The translations under genes were made by a program, and so were the position numbers. A DNA stretch of 64,000 nucleotides from an uncultured Pelagibacteraceae bacterium (GTDB lineage: Bacteria; Pseudomonadota; Alphaproteobacteria; Pelagibacterales; Pelagibacteraceae): positions 1 through 64,000 of the forward strand of contig CACEMD010000003.1 of NCBI GenBank assembly GCA_902560625.1. Direction: 5' to 3'. The notes under the pieces were generated by a model. The model was not told where the DNA came from. It made no database searches and worked only from the letters and a program-made list of their open reading frames with translations. How positions within the stretch are numbered: position 1 is the stretch's first letter; every line of letters starts with the position of its first letter. Positions 29,112 through 41,220 of this stretch are shown here, piece by piece.

Positions 29112-30647
29112 ATGGAGATAAATCCTTCTGAAGTAACAAAAATTCTTAAAGAACAAATTAAAAAATTTGGAGATAAAACAGAAGTTTCAGAGGTTGGACA
29201 AGTTCTTTCCGTAGGAGATGGTATTGCTAGAATATATGGTTTAGACAATGTTCAAGCAGGAGAAATGGTAGAATTTTCTGACGGATCAAAAGGCATGGCT
29301 CTAAATCTAGAAAGTGATAATGTAGGAGTTGTAATATTTGGTGATGACAAAGCCGTTAAAGAGGGTGATAATGTCAAGAGAACAGGTGCAATTGTTGACA
29401 CTCCAGTCGGTAAAGAATTATTAGGAAGAGTAGTTGATGGATTAGGAAACCCAATCGATGGAAAAGGAGCATTAGATAAAGGAGCTAAAAGAAGCAGGGT
29501 TGAGGTAAAAGCTCCAGGTATAATTCCACGTAAATCAGTAAGCGAACCTATGCAGACAGGACTTAAATCTATTGATAGTTTGGTTCCAATCGGTAGAGGC
29601 CAAAGAGAATTGATTATTGGTGATAGGCAAACTGGGAAAACTGCTGTTGCGATAGATGCAATAATAAACCAGAAAAAAATTAATGAGTCTAATGACGAAA
29701 AACAAAAATTATATTGTGTTTATGTAGCAATAGGTCAAAAAAGATCTACTGTCAGACAAATTGAAAAGACTTTAGAAGAAGCTGGTGCAATGGAATATAC
29801 TACCATTGTTGCTGCAACTGCGTCTGATGCAGCACCTCTTCAGTTTTTAGCGCCATACACTGGTTGTGCAATGGGAGAATATTTTAGAGATAATGGTATG
29901 CATGCTTTAATCATTTATGATGATCTATCAAAACAGGCTGTAGCATATAGACAAATGTCACTTTTATTAAGAAGACCTCCTGGTAGAGAGGCATATCCAG
30001 GAGATGTATTTTACTTACATAGTAGATTGCTTGAGAGAGCAGCAAAACTTGGTGACGAGCATGGCGGAGGTTCTTTGACTGCTTTACCAATAATAGAAAC
30101 GCAAGGAGGTGACGTCTCTGCATTTATACCTACAAACGTAATATCTATTACTGATGGTCAAATATTTTTAGAAACGGAATTATTTAATCAGGGAATTAGA
30201 CCAGCAATAAATGTAGGATTATCAGTTTCAAGAGTTGGATCATCTGCACAAACAAAAGCAATGAAAAAAGTTTCTGGATCCATGAAACTTGAACTTGCTC
30301 AATATAGAGAGATGGCTGCATTTGCTCAATTTGGATCAGATTTAGACGCCTCAACTCAAAAATTGTTAAATAGAGGTTCAAAATTAACTGAACTTTTAAA
30401 ACAAAAACAATATTCACCTATGACAGTAGCAGAACAAGTAATTTCAGTTTACTGTGGTGTAAAAGGACATTTAGACGATATTGAGCAAAAAAATATTGCA
30501 GAATTTGAGAAAAAAATAATAGACAAGTGTAAGTCTGAAAAACCAGAAATATTAGATTCTATAAAAAGCTCTGGAAAGCTTGAGGAAAATATAGAGAAAT
30601 TATTAACTGAGATTATAACTGAACTAAAAAAAAACTTTAAATCTTAA
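29112..30647 (+). CDS. atpA: ATP synthase F1 alpha subunit
   Basis: This 511-residue nucleotide-binding subunit has the P-loop [15 protein letters not shown], the segment [48 protein letters not shown] and the family signature around [17 protein letters not shown], which contains the arginine finger. Length is standard. It starts immediately after the atpH stop. Confidence 0.97.
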   Translation: MEINPSEVTKILKEQIKKFGDKTEVSEVGQVLSVGDGIARIYGLDNVQAGEMVEFSDGSKGMALNLESDNVGVVIFGDDKAVKEGDNVKRTGAIVDTPVGKELLGRVVDGLGNPIDGKGALDKGAKRSRVEVKAPGIIPRKSVSEPMQTGLKSIDSLVPIGRGQRELIIGDRQTGKTAVAIDAIINQKKINESNDEKQKLYCVYVAIGQKRSTVRQIEKTLEEAGAMEYTTIVAATASDAAPLQFLAPYTGCAMGEYFRDNGMHALIIYDDLSKQAVAYRQMSLLLRRPPGREAYPGDVFYLHSRLLERAAKLGDEHGGGSLTALPIIETQGGDVSAFIPTNVISITDGQIFLETELFNQGIRPAINVGLSVSRVGSSAQTKAMKKVSGSMKLELAQYREMAAFAQFGSDLDASTQKLLNRGSKLTELLKQKQYSPMTVAEQVISVYCGVKGHLDDIEQKNIAEFEKKIIDKCKSEKPEILDSIKSSGKLEENIEKLLTEIITELKKNFKS

Positions 30648-30648
30648 A

Positions 30649-32947
<2,299 letters not shown>

Positions 32948-32948
<1 letters not shown>

Positions 32949-33346
32949 TGAGTGAAACCTTTAATATTGAAATAGTAAACCCGGAAAAATCTTTTTTAAA
33001 AAAAGAAAATGTTTCAGAAGTTGTAGTGCCTGCTTTCGAAGGTGAACTAGGAATTTTAAAAGATCATATTTCAATTATTTCTTTTTTAAAACCAGGTATA
33101 ATAAAAATTTTTAGTGGAGCAGAAGAAGAAAGATTTTATATTGATGATGGAATAGTTGAATTTAAAGATAATTCTCTTTCAATTCTTACTAGCTCAATCT
33201 TTGATATTAAAAATCTAGATAAAAATCATATAAGTAATTCAATTTCAGAAGCTGAAAAAGAATTATCAAGTAACGAAATTGACGATCAAAAGAGATTTTT
33301 ATTAAATCATAAAGTCGAAGTTTTAAAATCTTTATCTCTAAATTAA
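32948..33346 (+). CDS. atpC: ATP synthase F1 epsilon subunit
   Basis: This 132-residue protein has the N-terminal beta-sandwich (FNIEIVNPEKSF, PAFEGELGILKDH) and a short C-terminal helical part. It closes the atp operon. Its stop is nested with the stop of the convergent rppH gene in the tetramer TTAA (33343-33346). Confidence 0.93.
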
Positions 33347-33816
33347 ACAATTTTTATTAATTCTTTTTGTATGTGACGATATACATCAATTTTAAAATCT
33401 ACAACTTTATCAGAAAGATTTTCAATATTTATCCACTTCCACTCTGAAAATTCCGGCTTTTTTGTTTTAATATTAATTTCTGTTTCTTCTCCTTTGAATT
33501 TTGTAATAAACCATTTTTGTTTTTGGCCCTTATATTTGCCTTTCCAAATAATACCTAATAAATGATTTGGAAGAAAATAAGTTAAAAATCCATCAACTTC
33601 TTTTATTAGAGTTACATTCTTAATACTGGTCTCTTCCTCTAACTCTCTAAGAGCCGCATTAAAAAAATCCTCTCCTTCATCTATTCCGCCTTGCGGCATT
33701 TGCCAAAAATTTTTTGGGTTATCTATTCTTTTTGCAACGAAAACTTTATTAAACTTGTTTAATACAACAATTCCAACACCATGTCTTAGAGGTAAATTTT
33801 TATATTTGTCTTTCAT
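33343..33816 (-). CDS. rppH: RNA pyrophosphohydrolase (Nudix)
   Basis: This 157-residue Nudix hydrolase would remove pyrophosphate from mRNA 5' ends and so start decay. The Nudix box is intact: GGIDEGEDFFNAALRELEEE. The N-terminus LPLRHGVGIVVLNKFNKVFVAKR and the motif NFWQMPQGG are typical of RppH/NudH. It follows ctpA with no gap and is the last gene of the minus-strand run. Confidence 0.9.
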   Translation of the reverse strand: MKDKYKNLPLRHGVGIVVLNKFNKVFVAKRIDNPKNFWQMPQGGIDEGEDFFNAALRELEEETSIKNVTLIKEVDGFLTYFLPNHLLGIIWKGKYKGQKQKWFITKFKGEETEINIKTKKPEFSEWKWINIENLSDKVVDFKIDVYRHIQKELIKIV

Positions 33817-34956
33817 TTAACCATTAAGCATTTTAATAGCAAATTCTAATTGGTTATCACTTTCTGTATTAATTCTAAAATCATCGCTGCCCTCAGCAAT
33901 TTCAAAGTCAGGTGTTACTCCTATTTCAGAAATTGATTCACCAGATGGTAAGTAATATTTCGAAACTGTTAATCTAATCGCTCCTTTGTTATCTAATGGT
34001 ATTATTGATTGCACTGATCCTTTACCATATGTTGTTTCACCAATTAATATAGATCTTTTATGATCCTTAAGTGCGCCAGCAACAATTTCAGCTGCAGATG
34101 CAGAACCATAGTTAATTAAACATATGAGTGTACTTCCATCTAAAATATCTCCATCTTTTGCAAACCACTTTCTATTTTCAAAACTTTTTCTACCCTTGGT
34201 AGATACAATTTCTCCATCATTTAAAAAAAAGTCTGAAATTTTAATTGCTTGAGAAAGTAGACCTCCTGGATTATTTCTTAAGTCTAAAATATAATTTTTA
34301 ATATCTCTATTATTCTTAAATTTTTTTATTTCCTTTTTAATTTGACTACTACTGTTTTCATTAAAAGATGTAAGTCTTAAATATCCAATATTTTTATTAA
34401 TAATTTGAGATTTTACAGAGCTTACTTGTATTATCTCTCTTGTAATTTTAAATATTAATGATTTTTTTACCCCTATTCTTCTAACTGTGATTTCTATTTC
34501 TGAACCGACCGGCCCTCTCATTAATTCAACTGCTTCGCCAAGAGTTTTACCTTGTACTTGGGACTCATTAATTTTAATTATATAGTCTCCAGCCTTAACA
34601 CCGACTTTAACAGCTGGAGAGTTATCAATTGGGGTTATAACCTTTACTACACCTGCCTCCATACTAACTTCAATTCCCAATCCACCAAACTCACCACTTG
34701 TTTCAGTTTGCATTTCTTCATACATTTCAGGAGACATATATGCAGAGTAAGGATCTAAAGATTGAAGGACACCGTTTATCGCCGCATCCATAATTTTACT
34801 TTGATTTACATCATCCACATATTCCTTACTTATTTTATTTAAAACTTCACTGAATAAATCTATTTTCTCGTAAATATTTTCTTTACTTTCAGAACGTAGA
34901 TTTTTTGGAAAAAATATTAAAAAAAAGAACAAATAGAGTATTAGATATCTTTTCAT
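33817..34956 (-). CDS. ctpA: Carboxy-terminal processing protease (S41 family)
   Basis: This 379-residue periplasmic serine protease has a signal or anchor segment at residues 1-20 (MKRYLILYLFFFLIFFPKN). A PDZ domain covers about residues 90-160 (EFGGLGIEVSME, VKAGDYIIKINE), and the catalytic core has Ser285 in INYGSASAAE and Lys312 in TTYGKGSVQ. I start at the ATG at 34956 because it overlaps the rsfS stop as ATGA and gives a clean signal peptide; an upstream in-frame start at 34992 would add 12 unrelated residues. Confidence 0.93.
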   Translation of the reverse strand: MKRYLILYLFFFLIFFPKNLRSESKENIYEKIDLFSEVLNKISKEYVDDVNQSKIMDAAINGVLQSLDPYSAYMSPEMYEEMQTETSGEFGGLGIEVSMEAGVVKVITPIDNSPAVKVGVKAGDYIIKINESQVQGKTLGEAVELMRGPVGSEIEITVRRIGVKKSLIFKITREIIQVSSVKSQIINKNIGYLRLTSFNENSSSQIKKEIKKFKNNRDIKNYILDLRNNPGGLLSQAIKISDFFLNDGEIVSTKGRKSFENRKWFAKDGDILDGSTLICLINYGSASAAEIVAGALKDHKRSILIGETTYGKGSVQSIIPLDNKGAIRLTVSKYYLPSGESISEIGVTPDFEIAEGSDDFRINTESDNQLEFAIKMLNG

Positions 34957-35303
34957 ATAGTAACTCTTTCTTGGGGAATTATCTCTGACCACATTTTTTC
35001 TAATTCATAAAATTTTCTTTTTTCTGGATTAAAGATATGAACTATTAAATCAATACCATCAACAAGTTTCCAATCTAAACTATCCTTACCCTCAATTTTT
35101 GTATCAGCAACTCCATTTTTTTTAAATTGATCAAGAACTTGCTCTGATAATGCCTGAATATGCCTTGAAGATGTCCCACTAGCAATAATCATGTAATCTG
35201 CTACAGATGATTTTCCAGCTAAATCAATTGTCACAATATCTAAAGCTTTATTATAATCTAAAGTATTTATAATTATTTTTTTTAAATCGGAGATTTTATC
35301 CAT
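34953..35303 (-). CDS. rsfS: Ribosomal silencing factor RsfS
   Basis: This 116-residue protein of the RsfS/Iojap family binds ribosomal protein L14 and blocks subunit joining in slow growth. Typical segments are DIVTIDLAGKSSVADYMIIASGTSSRHIQALSEQ (split by variable positions) and the WKLVDGIDLIVHIFNPEKRKFYELEKMW C-terminal part. It follows nadD after a single-codon-scale junction, the usual nadD-rsfS order. Confidence 0.93.
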   Translation of the reverse strand: MDKISDLKKIIINTLDYNKALDIVTIDLAGKSSVADYMIIASGTSSRHIQALSEQVLDQFKKNGVADTKIEGKDSLDWKLVDGIDLIVHIFNPEKRKFYELEKMWSEIIPQERVTI

Positions 35304-35849
35304 TTATTGATTTTTAATTATCAAATTTTTCCTTAATTGAGAAGATGAAATATTGATTTTTTTAATATTAATATATTCTAACCCTTTGTTAAAAAATTTC
35401 CTATAAGAAACTGATTTTTGCGATTTTGCTTTATATTTATTTCTGTCAAAAACTAGAATTTTACATTTTGATGAAATTTCTTTGTGATTTTTCCATTTAT
35501 GAAAATTTATTAAGTTATCAGCACCCATAATGAAATAAATCTTATAATTTTTATTTTTCTTTTTTAAATATTTTAGTAAATCAATTGTTCGATTAGATTT
35601 AATTTTATCTTCAAAAAACATTATTTTTATAAATTTATTTTTAATATTTATTTTTTTTGCGTATAAAATTCTCTCTTTTAAATTTTTATTTGTTTTTTTT
35701 TTAAATGGATTTTTTTTGGTAACTGCCCATATAACCTTTTTAAGAGCAAATCTTCTTTTTGCCTCTTTAGAAATCTTTATATGTCCAATATGAGCTGGAT
35801 CAAATGTTCCACCTAGTATGCCAATTTTATTCAATTTTTTTTTTTTCAA
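35304..35849 (-). CDS. nadD: Nicotinate-nucleotide adenylyltransferase
   Basis: This 181-residue nucleotidyltransferase makes NaAD from nicotinate mononucleotide and ATP. The N-terminal GILGGTFDPAHIGH contains the HxGH motif (here HIGH) that binds ATP. The late ISSSQLRK matches the ISSTxIR motif. FIMGADNLINFHKWKNHKEI is the substrate-side signature. Lysine content is very high, as expected for this AT-rich genome. Confidence 0.92.
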   Translation of the reverse strand: MKKKKLNKIGILGGTFDPAHIGHIKISKEAKRRFALKKVIWAVTKKNPFKKKTNKNLKERILYAKKINIKNKFIKIMFFEDKIKSNRTIDLLKYLKKKNKNYKIYFIMGADNLINFHKWKNHKEISSKCKILVFDRNKYKAKSQKSVSYRKFFNKGLEYINIKKINISSSQLRKNLIIKNQ

Positions 35850-35850
35850 A

Positions 35851-37101
35851 TTATTTTCTTATTTGCCCAGATCCAAAAACTTCGTATTTGTAACTGACAA
35901 GTTGATTTAGACCAACAGGTCCTCTTGGAGGTAAACTATTCGTTGATATTCCTACTTCTCCTCCAAAACCGAATTCGCCACCATCAGCAAATTGAGTTGA
36001 CGTATTAAGCATTGCAATTGAGCTTTTAACATTTTTTAAAAAAAACTTTGAAGCGTTTTTATTTTTAGTGATTATAGAATCAGTATGCATAGTTCCATAT
36101 TTATTGATATGATCAACAGCTTCTGAAACGTTTCTAACTGATTTGACTGATATTTTTGAAGATAAATATTCAGTAGACCAATTTTGTTCTAAAGCAATTC
36201 TACATTTACCCTTATAAATTTTTCTAATTTTTTTATCAGCATAAATTATACAATTATTTTTTTCCAATTCTTGCAGAATAGGGTTAGTAAATTTTTTTAA
36301 GCATTTTTCATGAATTAGAACAGTCTCAGTCGCGCCACAAATACTAGTGTTTCTTAATTTAGCATTTATTATTATTTTTTTTGCTAAATTGATATCAGCA
36401 TGTTTATCAACATAAGTATGACAAATTCCCTCCAAATGACCAATTGTTGGTACAATTGATAAATCTTGTACTTTTTTTACTAAGCTTTTTCCTCCCCTAG
36501 GTATAATTACATCTAAATATTTTTCCATTTTAGATAATAGTAAGTCAACTACTTTTCTATCTTTTAGTTTTATAAACTGAACGTAATTTTTATCTATTTT
36601 GTATTCTTGTAATGATTTTCTAAATAAGTTTGATATTATTTTATTACTAAAATATGCTTCAGATCCACCCCTCAATATTACACAATTTCCTGACTTAAAA
36701 CATAAGCTTGATACATCTGAAGTAACATTTGGTCTACTTTCATATATAACCCCCACTACTCCTATTGGTATGGTTACTTTTTTTATTCTTAATCCGTTTG
36801 GACGTTTCCATTTTTCTTTTATTATATTTACAGGATCTTTGAATTTACTTATAGCAACAACAGACTTAATTATTTGATCTATTTTATTATTATTTAACTC
36901 TAGCCTCTTAATTAAATTTTCTTTTAAACCCTTCTTTCTGGCGAAGTTAATATCTTTAGAATTTTCTTTTAGAATATTTTTTTTATTAATTTTTATCAAC
37001 TTAGCAAACTTTTTTAATACTTTATTTTTTAATTTATTATTTAATTTTTTTGAAAAAGCTTTTCTAGCATTTCTACCAATTTTATTAAGATTTTTTTGCA
37101 T
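35851..37101 (-). CDS. proA: Gamma-glutamyl phosphate reductase
   Basis: This 416-residue aldehyde-dehydrogenase-fold enzyme reduces glutamyl 5-phosphate to the semialdehyde in proline synthesis. Signatures are PIGVVGVIYESRPNVTSD, VIPRGGKSLVKKVQ, the catalytic cysteine in NTSICGATETVLIH and the C-terminal FGGEVGISTNSLPPRGPVGL. It lies 4 nt after proB. Confidence 0.95.
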   Translation of the reverse strand: MQKNLNKIGRNARKAFSKKLNNKLKNKVLKKFAKLIKINKKNILKENSKDINFARKKGLKENLIKRLELNNNKIDQIIKSVVAISKFKDPVNIIKEKWKRPNGLRIKKVTIPIGVVGVIYESRPNVTSDVSSLCFKSGNCVILRGGSEAYFSNKIISNLFRKSLQEYKIDKNYVQFIKLKDRKVVDLLLSKMEKYLDVIIPRGGKSLVKKVQDLSIVPTIGHLEGICHTYVDKHADINLAKKIIINAKLRNTSICGATETVLIHEKCLKKFTNPILQELEKNNCIIYADKKIRKIYKGKCRIALEQNWSTEYLSSKISVKSVRNVSEAVDHINKYGTMHTDSIITKNKNASKFFLKNVKSSIAMLNTSTQFADGGEFGFGGEVGISTNSLPPRGPVGLNQLVSYKYEVFGSGQIRK

Positions 37102-37105
37102 AAAT

Positions 37106-38212
37106 TTATAATATTACCATATCATCTTTATGAATAACTTCAGACTTTGAAATATATCCCAACAACTCACTAATTTTGTTTGAATGTTGTCCTTTTATTT
37201 TCGAAATTTCTTCAGATGTAAAAGAACTAAGACCTCTTGCATATTCTTTCATATTTTTGTCCAATATCTTAATATGATCACCTTTGCTGAATTTGCCATT
37301 AACTTTTTTTACTCCTGCTGCTAATAGACTCTTGCCTTTTTTTAGAGCACTAATTGCTCCTTGGTCTATAATCAATTCACCTTTAGGAGATATCGAACTG
37401 ATAATCCATTTTTTCCTTGCATCAAGTTTTGATAATCTAGGCAAGAACCATGTACAAAAATTCTTCTTTATAATTTCTTTAATTGGTCTTAAATTTAGAC
37501 CATTTGCTATACACATATAACACCCAGAAAATTGACAAATTTTTGCTGCATCGATTTTTGTTTTCATTCCTCCTGTACCGTATTGCCCTGTACTTTTTGT
37601 TGCGATTTTTTCAATATTACCGTCGATATTTTTGATTTCTTTTATTAGTTTTACGTTTTTATTCAATTTGGGATTCTTTGAATAAAGTCCATCAACATCT
37701 GATAATAATATTAAACAATCAGCACCTGAAATTTGAGCAACACGTGAAGCCAATCTGTCATTATCACCATATTTTATCTCAGATGTAGCGGTACTATCGT
37801 TTTCATTTACAATAGGAACGAATCCTAAACTAAATAAATTTTCAAAAGTCCTTTTTGCATTTATCGCTCTTCTTCTTTTCTCAGTATCTTCTAAAGTTAT
37901 TAAAATTTGTGATAAATTTATTTTTTTAGAAGGCAAATTTTTTTTAAACAAATTCATTAATTCTATTTGTCCTATAGATGCAACTGCTTGACTTTTATCT
38001 AATTTTAAATTTTTTTTATTTAAATTTAACTTCTTACATCCCAATGCTATAGCTCCAGAGCTTACTATAATAATATTTTTTTTTTGATCTATTAATTCTT
38101 TAATATCTTTACCGAATTCAGATAACCATTTTTTACGAATTACTCCTTTGTCATTTATTAATAAAGAAGAACCAATTTTAATTACAATTGTTTTAGATCT
38201 ATTAATATACAT
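37106..38212 (-). CDS. proB: Glutamate 5-kinase
   Basis: This 368-residue kinase carries an amino-acid kinase domain (TIVIKIGSSLLI, VSSGAIALGCKKL, NENDSTATSEIKYGDNDRL, TGGMKTKIDAAKI). A C-terminal PUA domain covers about residues 275-360. It makes glutamyl 5-phosphate, the feedback-controlled first step of proline synthesis. The 5' end overlaps obgE by 11 nt. Confidence 0.95.
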   Translation of the reverse strand: MYINRSKTIVIKIGSSLLINDKGVIRKKWLSEFGKDIKELIDQKKNIIIVSSGAIALGCKKLNLNKKNLKLDKSQAVASIGQIELMNLFKKNLPSKKINLSQILITLEDTEKRRRAINAKRTFENLFSLGFVPIVNENDSTATSEIKYGDNDRLASRVAQISGADCLILLSDVDGLYSKNPKLNKNVKLIKEIKNIDGNIEKIATKSTGQYGTGGMKTKIDAAKICQFSGCYMCIANGLNLRPIKEIIKKNFCTWFLPRLSKLDARKKWIISSISPKGELIIDQGAISALKKGKSLLAAGVKKVNGKFSKGDHIKILDKNMKEYARGLSSFTSEEISKIKGQHSNKISELLGYISKSEVIHKDDMVIL

Positions 38213-39185
38213 ATTTCAATAATTTAGATTTAATTTCAGATACTAACTTTTTATTTTTTGTTGATAAAACTAAAACTTCTTTTTTAATTTTATTTTTAAA
38301 CTCTTTTTTTTTTTCAATTAATTCCTTATTTCCAACTAAGTCTATCTTATTAAAGACTATAAGTTCTTCTTTTTTCAATAAATTTTTACTATATTTTCCT
38401 AATTCGTTTCTTACCTGTTTATATGATGTAATTAAATTTTGTTCAGTTACATCCACCAAATGTAACAAAGTTTTACACCTTTCAATGTGTTTTAAAAACT
38501 TAATTCCTAATCCCACTCCTGAATGAGCGCCCTCTATTAAACCTGGAATATCAGCTAAAGTAATCTCTGTATCATCATATAAAGCTACTCCAAGATTTGG
38601 ATTCAGTGTTGTAAATTTGTAATTTGCAATTTTCGGATTTGCACTTGTTGCTGCAGCTAGTAAGCTTGATTTTCCTGCATTAGGCAATCCAATAATACCA
38701 ATATCTGCAATTGTTTTTAATTGTAACCAAATCCAGAATTCTTCACCTATTTTTCCTTTAGTGATCTTCTTTGGAGCTCTATTTGTGGAAGACTTAAATT
38801 TTATGTTACCAAAACCCCCTTTTCCTCCAATAGCTGCAACAAACTCTTCACTCTCTTTTCTAAAATCGTAAATAAGTGTTTTGTTGTCTTCCTCAAAGAC
38901 TTGTGTGCCTAATGGTACTTTTAAATATAAATCTTTTCCCCCTCTACCTGTTTTTTGTTTACCCATTCCATCCTGACCTCTTTCTGCTTTAAAATGCTGT
39001 TGGTACCTATAATCAATTAAGGTATTTAAATTTCTTTCAGACTTTAAAATTATTGACCCACCTTTGCCTCCATCTCCTCCATCAGGTCCACCAAATTCTA
39101 TAAATTTTTCTCTTCTAAAGCTAGGAGATCCAGAACCTCCATTGCCTGCTTTAATATATATTTTTACTTGATCTAAGAATTTCAT
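38202..39185 (-). CDS. obgE: GTPase ObgE/CgtA
   Basis: This 327-residue GTPase acts in 50S ribosome assembly and stress control. The glycine-rich Obg fold is seen at about residues 1-155 (GNGGSGSPSFRREKF, GGDGGKGGSI). The G domain has G1 GLPNAGKSSLLAA, G2 YKFTTLNPNLG, G3 DIPGLIEGAHSGVGLG and G4 NKID. The optional C-terminal OCT domain is absent. It stands in the conserved rplU-rpmA-obgE order. Confidence 0.96.
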   Translation of the reverse strand: MKFLDQVKIYIKAGNGGSGSPSFRREKFIEFGGPDGGDGGKGGSIILKSERNLNTLIDYRYQQHFKAERGQDGMGKQKTGRGGKDLYLKVPLGTQVFEEDNKTLIYDFRKESEEFVAAIGGKGGFGNIKFKSSTNRAPKKITKGKIGEEFWIWLQLKTIADIGIIGLPNAGKSSLLAAATSANPKIANYKFTTLNPNLGVALYDDTEITLADIPGLIEGAHSGVGLGIKFLKHIERCKTLLHLVDVTEQNLITSYKQVRNELGKYSKNLLKKEELIVFNKIDLVGNKELIEKKKEFKNKIKKEVLVLSTKNKKLVSEIKSKLLKYVY

Positions 39186-39216
39186 TTTTCAACAGAATTT
39201 ATTTTGTTGTATTTGA

Positions 39217-39471
39217 TTAATTGGGTTTTACAGAGACGTAAGTTCTATCTGACTTACTTTTTTTAAAAACCACTTTACCTTTTATTACTGAGAAAATTGA
39301 ATGATCTTTTCCAATTCCTACATTTTCTCCAGGGAATATTTTCGTTCCTCTTTGTCTAACTATTATGTTTCCAGGAATAACTTTTTCTCCTCCATACTTT
39401 TTGACACCAAGTCTACGGCCAGCACTATCACGACCATTTCTTGATGATCCGCCTGCTTTTTTTGTTGCCAT
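39217..39471 (-). CDS. rpmA: 50S ribosomal protein L27
   Basis: This 84-residue protein begins [20 protein letters not shown], the family signature of L27, whose N-terminus reaches the peptidyl transferase centre. [21 protein letters not shown] is also diagnostic. It lies 12 nt downstream of rplU. Confidence 0.97.
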   Translation of the reverse strand: MATKKAGGSSRNGRDSAGRRLGVKKYGGEKVIPGNIIVRQRGTKIFPGENVGIGKDHSIFSVIKGKVVFKKSKSDRTYVSVKPN

Positions 39472-39483
39472 AAGTAACCTAAA

Positions 39484-39882
39484 CTATTTATCTTTCTCTA
39501 TTGTTTTTTTTTTATCATTAACAGGCTGAATTTTTTTATTTGCCTCAGAAATTAATTTCCCATCTTTTGAAAAAATTTTCTCTATTTTTATTAATGAATA
39601 TTTTTGTCTATGTCCGTTTTTTCTTCTAGAATTTTTTCTTCTTCTTTTTTTAAATATTAATATTGTTCTTTCTTTGCTGTTTTTAATAATATCAGCCTCA
39701 ACTTTTGCTCCAGTCACAACTGGAGAACCTAATTCAATTGTCTTATCATCTCCATAAGCCAACACTTCTTTAAACTCAATTTTTGACTGAGGTTTTGATT
39801 TTTCTATTTTCTCAATTTTAAGGATTTCCCCTGCCTTAACTTTATATTGTTTTCCACCAGTTTGTATTATCGCAAATGACAT
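39484..39882 (-). CDS. rplU: 50S ribosomal protein L21
   Basis: This 132-residue protein starts MSFAIIQTGGKQYKVKAGE, typical of L21, and has KKRRRKNSRRKNGHRQKYSLIKI, which matches the conserved basic C-terminal part of the core. It is about 30 residues longer than E. coli L21 because of a lysine-rich tail (IQPVNDKKKTIEKDK), common in alphaproteobacteria. It heads the minus-strand run down to rppH. A TATAAT occurs in the 62-nt upstream gap without a clear -35 partner. Confidence 0.95.
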   Translation of the reverse strand: MSFAIIQTGGKQYKVKAGEILKIEKIEKSKPQSKIEFKEVLAYGDDKTIELGSPVVTGAKVEADIIKNSKERTILIFKKRRRKNSRRKNGHRQKYSLIKIEKIFSKDGKLISEANKKIQPVNDKKKTIEKDK

Positions 39883-39944
39883 TGTAATTTCTAATTTATA
39901 ATCTGCAATATAGTTCTAGACCTATTATAGTCAAGATCAATAAA

Positions 39945-40664
39945 CTAGAAATTATCCTTTAAATCTCTTAGTTTTGAAAAACCTTCTAAGTTTTTTGTTC
40001 TCAAAAAAATATTACAGTCTAATTCTTCCTTAATAGTGGTTGGGATAGATGGAAGATTTTTTTTAAGCTTTTCTTTTACAGAAAATATTTTATTTTTTAA
40101 ATTAATATTTTCACTGTCATAAGCAGAGCAAAATTCTGAATTTTTAAGTGTATATTCGTGGCCACAATAAATTTTAGTTTCAAGGGGAAAAGATTTAATT
40201 AAATTTATAGATTGGTACATTTCTTTGTACGTACCCTCAAAAATTCTTCCACATCCCAATGAAAAAAGTGTATCTCCAGTAAACAAAATTTTTTGTTTAT
40301 AAAAATGAAAACATATATGTCCTGAAGTATGTCCAGGAACATGGAAAATTTTAAACTCAAAATTATCATGCTTCCATATTTCTCTATCTTTTAAGGATAT
40401 ATCAATTTCTGGAATTCTATGTTTATCGTTGTAAAATCCTACTACTTTAGAATTATATTTTTTTTTTAGTTCTTTGTTGCCGCCAACATGATCATAATGA
40501 TGATGTGTATTTAGGATAAATTTTAGATTTATACTTTTTTTTTCAATAAATTTTATCAAAGGTTTGCTTTCACTAGGATCAATTACACAAGCTGAATTAT
40601 TTGATTCATCAATAACTAGATAAGAATAATTATCTTGAAGACATTTTATAATTTCAATTTTCAT
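39945..40664 (-). CDS. gloB: Hydroxyacylglutathione hydrolase (glyoxalase II)
   Basis: This 239-residue metallo-beta-lactamase-fold hydrolase splits S-lactoylglutathione to lactate and glutathione. Metal ligands are visible in NTHHHYDHVGG, VPGHTSGHICFH, FTGDTLFSLGCGR and YCGHEYT. It is slightly shorter than usual at the C-terminus but retains KLRDLKD. It lies 1 nt after metW and probably ends the metX-metW transcript. Confidence 0.92.
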   Translation of the reverse strand: MKIEIIKCLQDNYSYLVIDESNNSACVIDPSESKPLIKFIEKKSINLKFILNTHHHYDHVGGNKELKKKYNSKVVGFYNDKHRIPEIDISLKDREIWKHDNFEFKIFHVPGHTSGHICFHFYKQKILFTGDTLFSLGCGRIFEGTYKEMYQSINLIKSFPLETKIYCGHEYTLKNSEFCSAYDSENINLKNKIFSVKEKLKKNLPSIPTTIKEELDCNIFLRTKNLEGFSKLRDLKDNF

Positions 40665-40665
40665 T

Positions 40666-41220
40666 TTATTTTTCTAACACAAAAATTCCTAATTCAGAAA
40701 AAAAATTATGAAATTTCAAATTTTTTAAGTTAATTTTAATTTTTCTTTGTCTACAATAATTTTCAAAATCTTTAATTGTACACATGTGTAGGTTTGGTGT
40801 GTTGTACCATTCATTTGGTAAATTTTCTGTAACTGGCATTGTCCCTTTGAAAAGTAAATGCAGTCTAACTTTCCAGTGTCCAAAGTTTGGAATTGAAACA
40901 ATAGCTTTTTTACCGATTCTTAATAATTCATTCAACACATTTTCAGGATCTAAGAAAGCTTGCAAAGTTTGACTAAGAATTACATAGTCGAAAGAGTTAT
41001 CTGGAAACTGTTTTAAATCTTTTTCTGCATCACCCTCGATGACTGTTAAACCTTTTTCAACGCATTTTTGTACATTTGATTTTGACAGTTCAATTCCTCT
41101 GATATCTTTACTAATATTTTCGTTAATATATTTCATTAGCTCACCATTTCCACATCCAACATCTAATATCTTAGAATTTTGATTTACTAATTTTGCAATA
41201 TTATAAAATTCTTTTTTCAT
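40666..41220 (-). CDS. metW: MetW, methionine biosynthesis partner of MetX
   Basis: This 184-residue protein has a class I methyltransferase fold (ILDVGCGNGELMKYI, DYVILSQTLQAF, GKKAIVSIPNFGHWKVRLHLL). MetW associates with MetX in homoserine acylation in proteobacteria. The VPNFGHW-type motif and the NLPNEWYNTPNLHMCTIKDFE segment are specific to MetW. Its start overlaps the metX stop by 4 nt. Confidence 0.94.
   Translation of the reverse strand: MKKEFYNIAKLVNQNSKILDVGCGNGELMKYINENISKDIRGIELSKSNVQKCVEKGLTVIEGDAEKDLKQFPDNSFDYVILSQTLQAFLDPENVLNELLRIGKKAIVSIPNFGHWKVRLHLLFKGTMPVTENLPNEWYNTPNLHMCTIKDFENYCRQRKIKINLKNLKFHNFFSELGIFVLEK

Noticed and set aside
39883..39944. Promoter for rplU
   Set aside because: TATAAT is present on the minus strand, but no -35 box lies at the right distance, so it is not listed as a feature.
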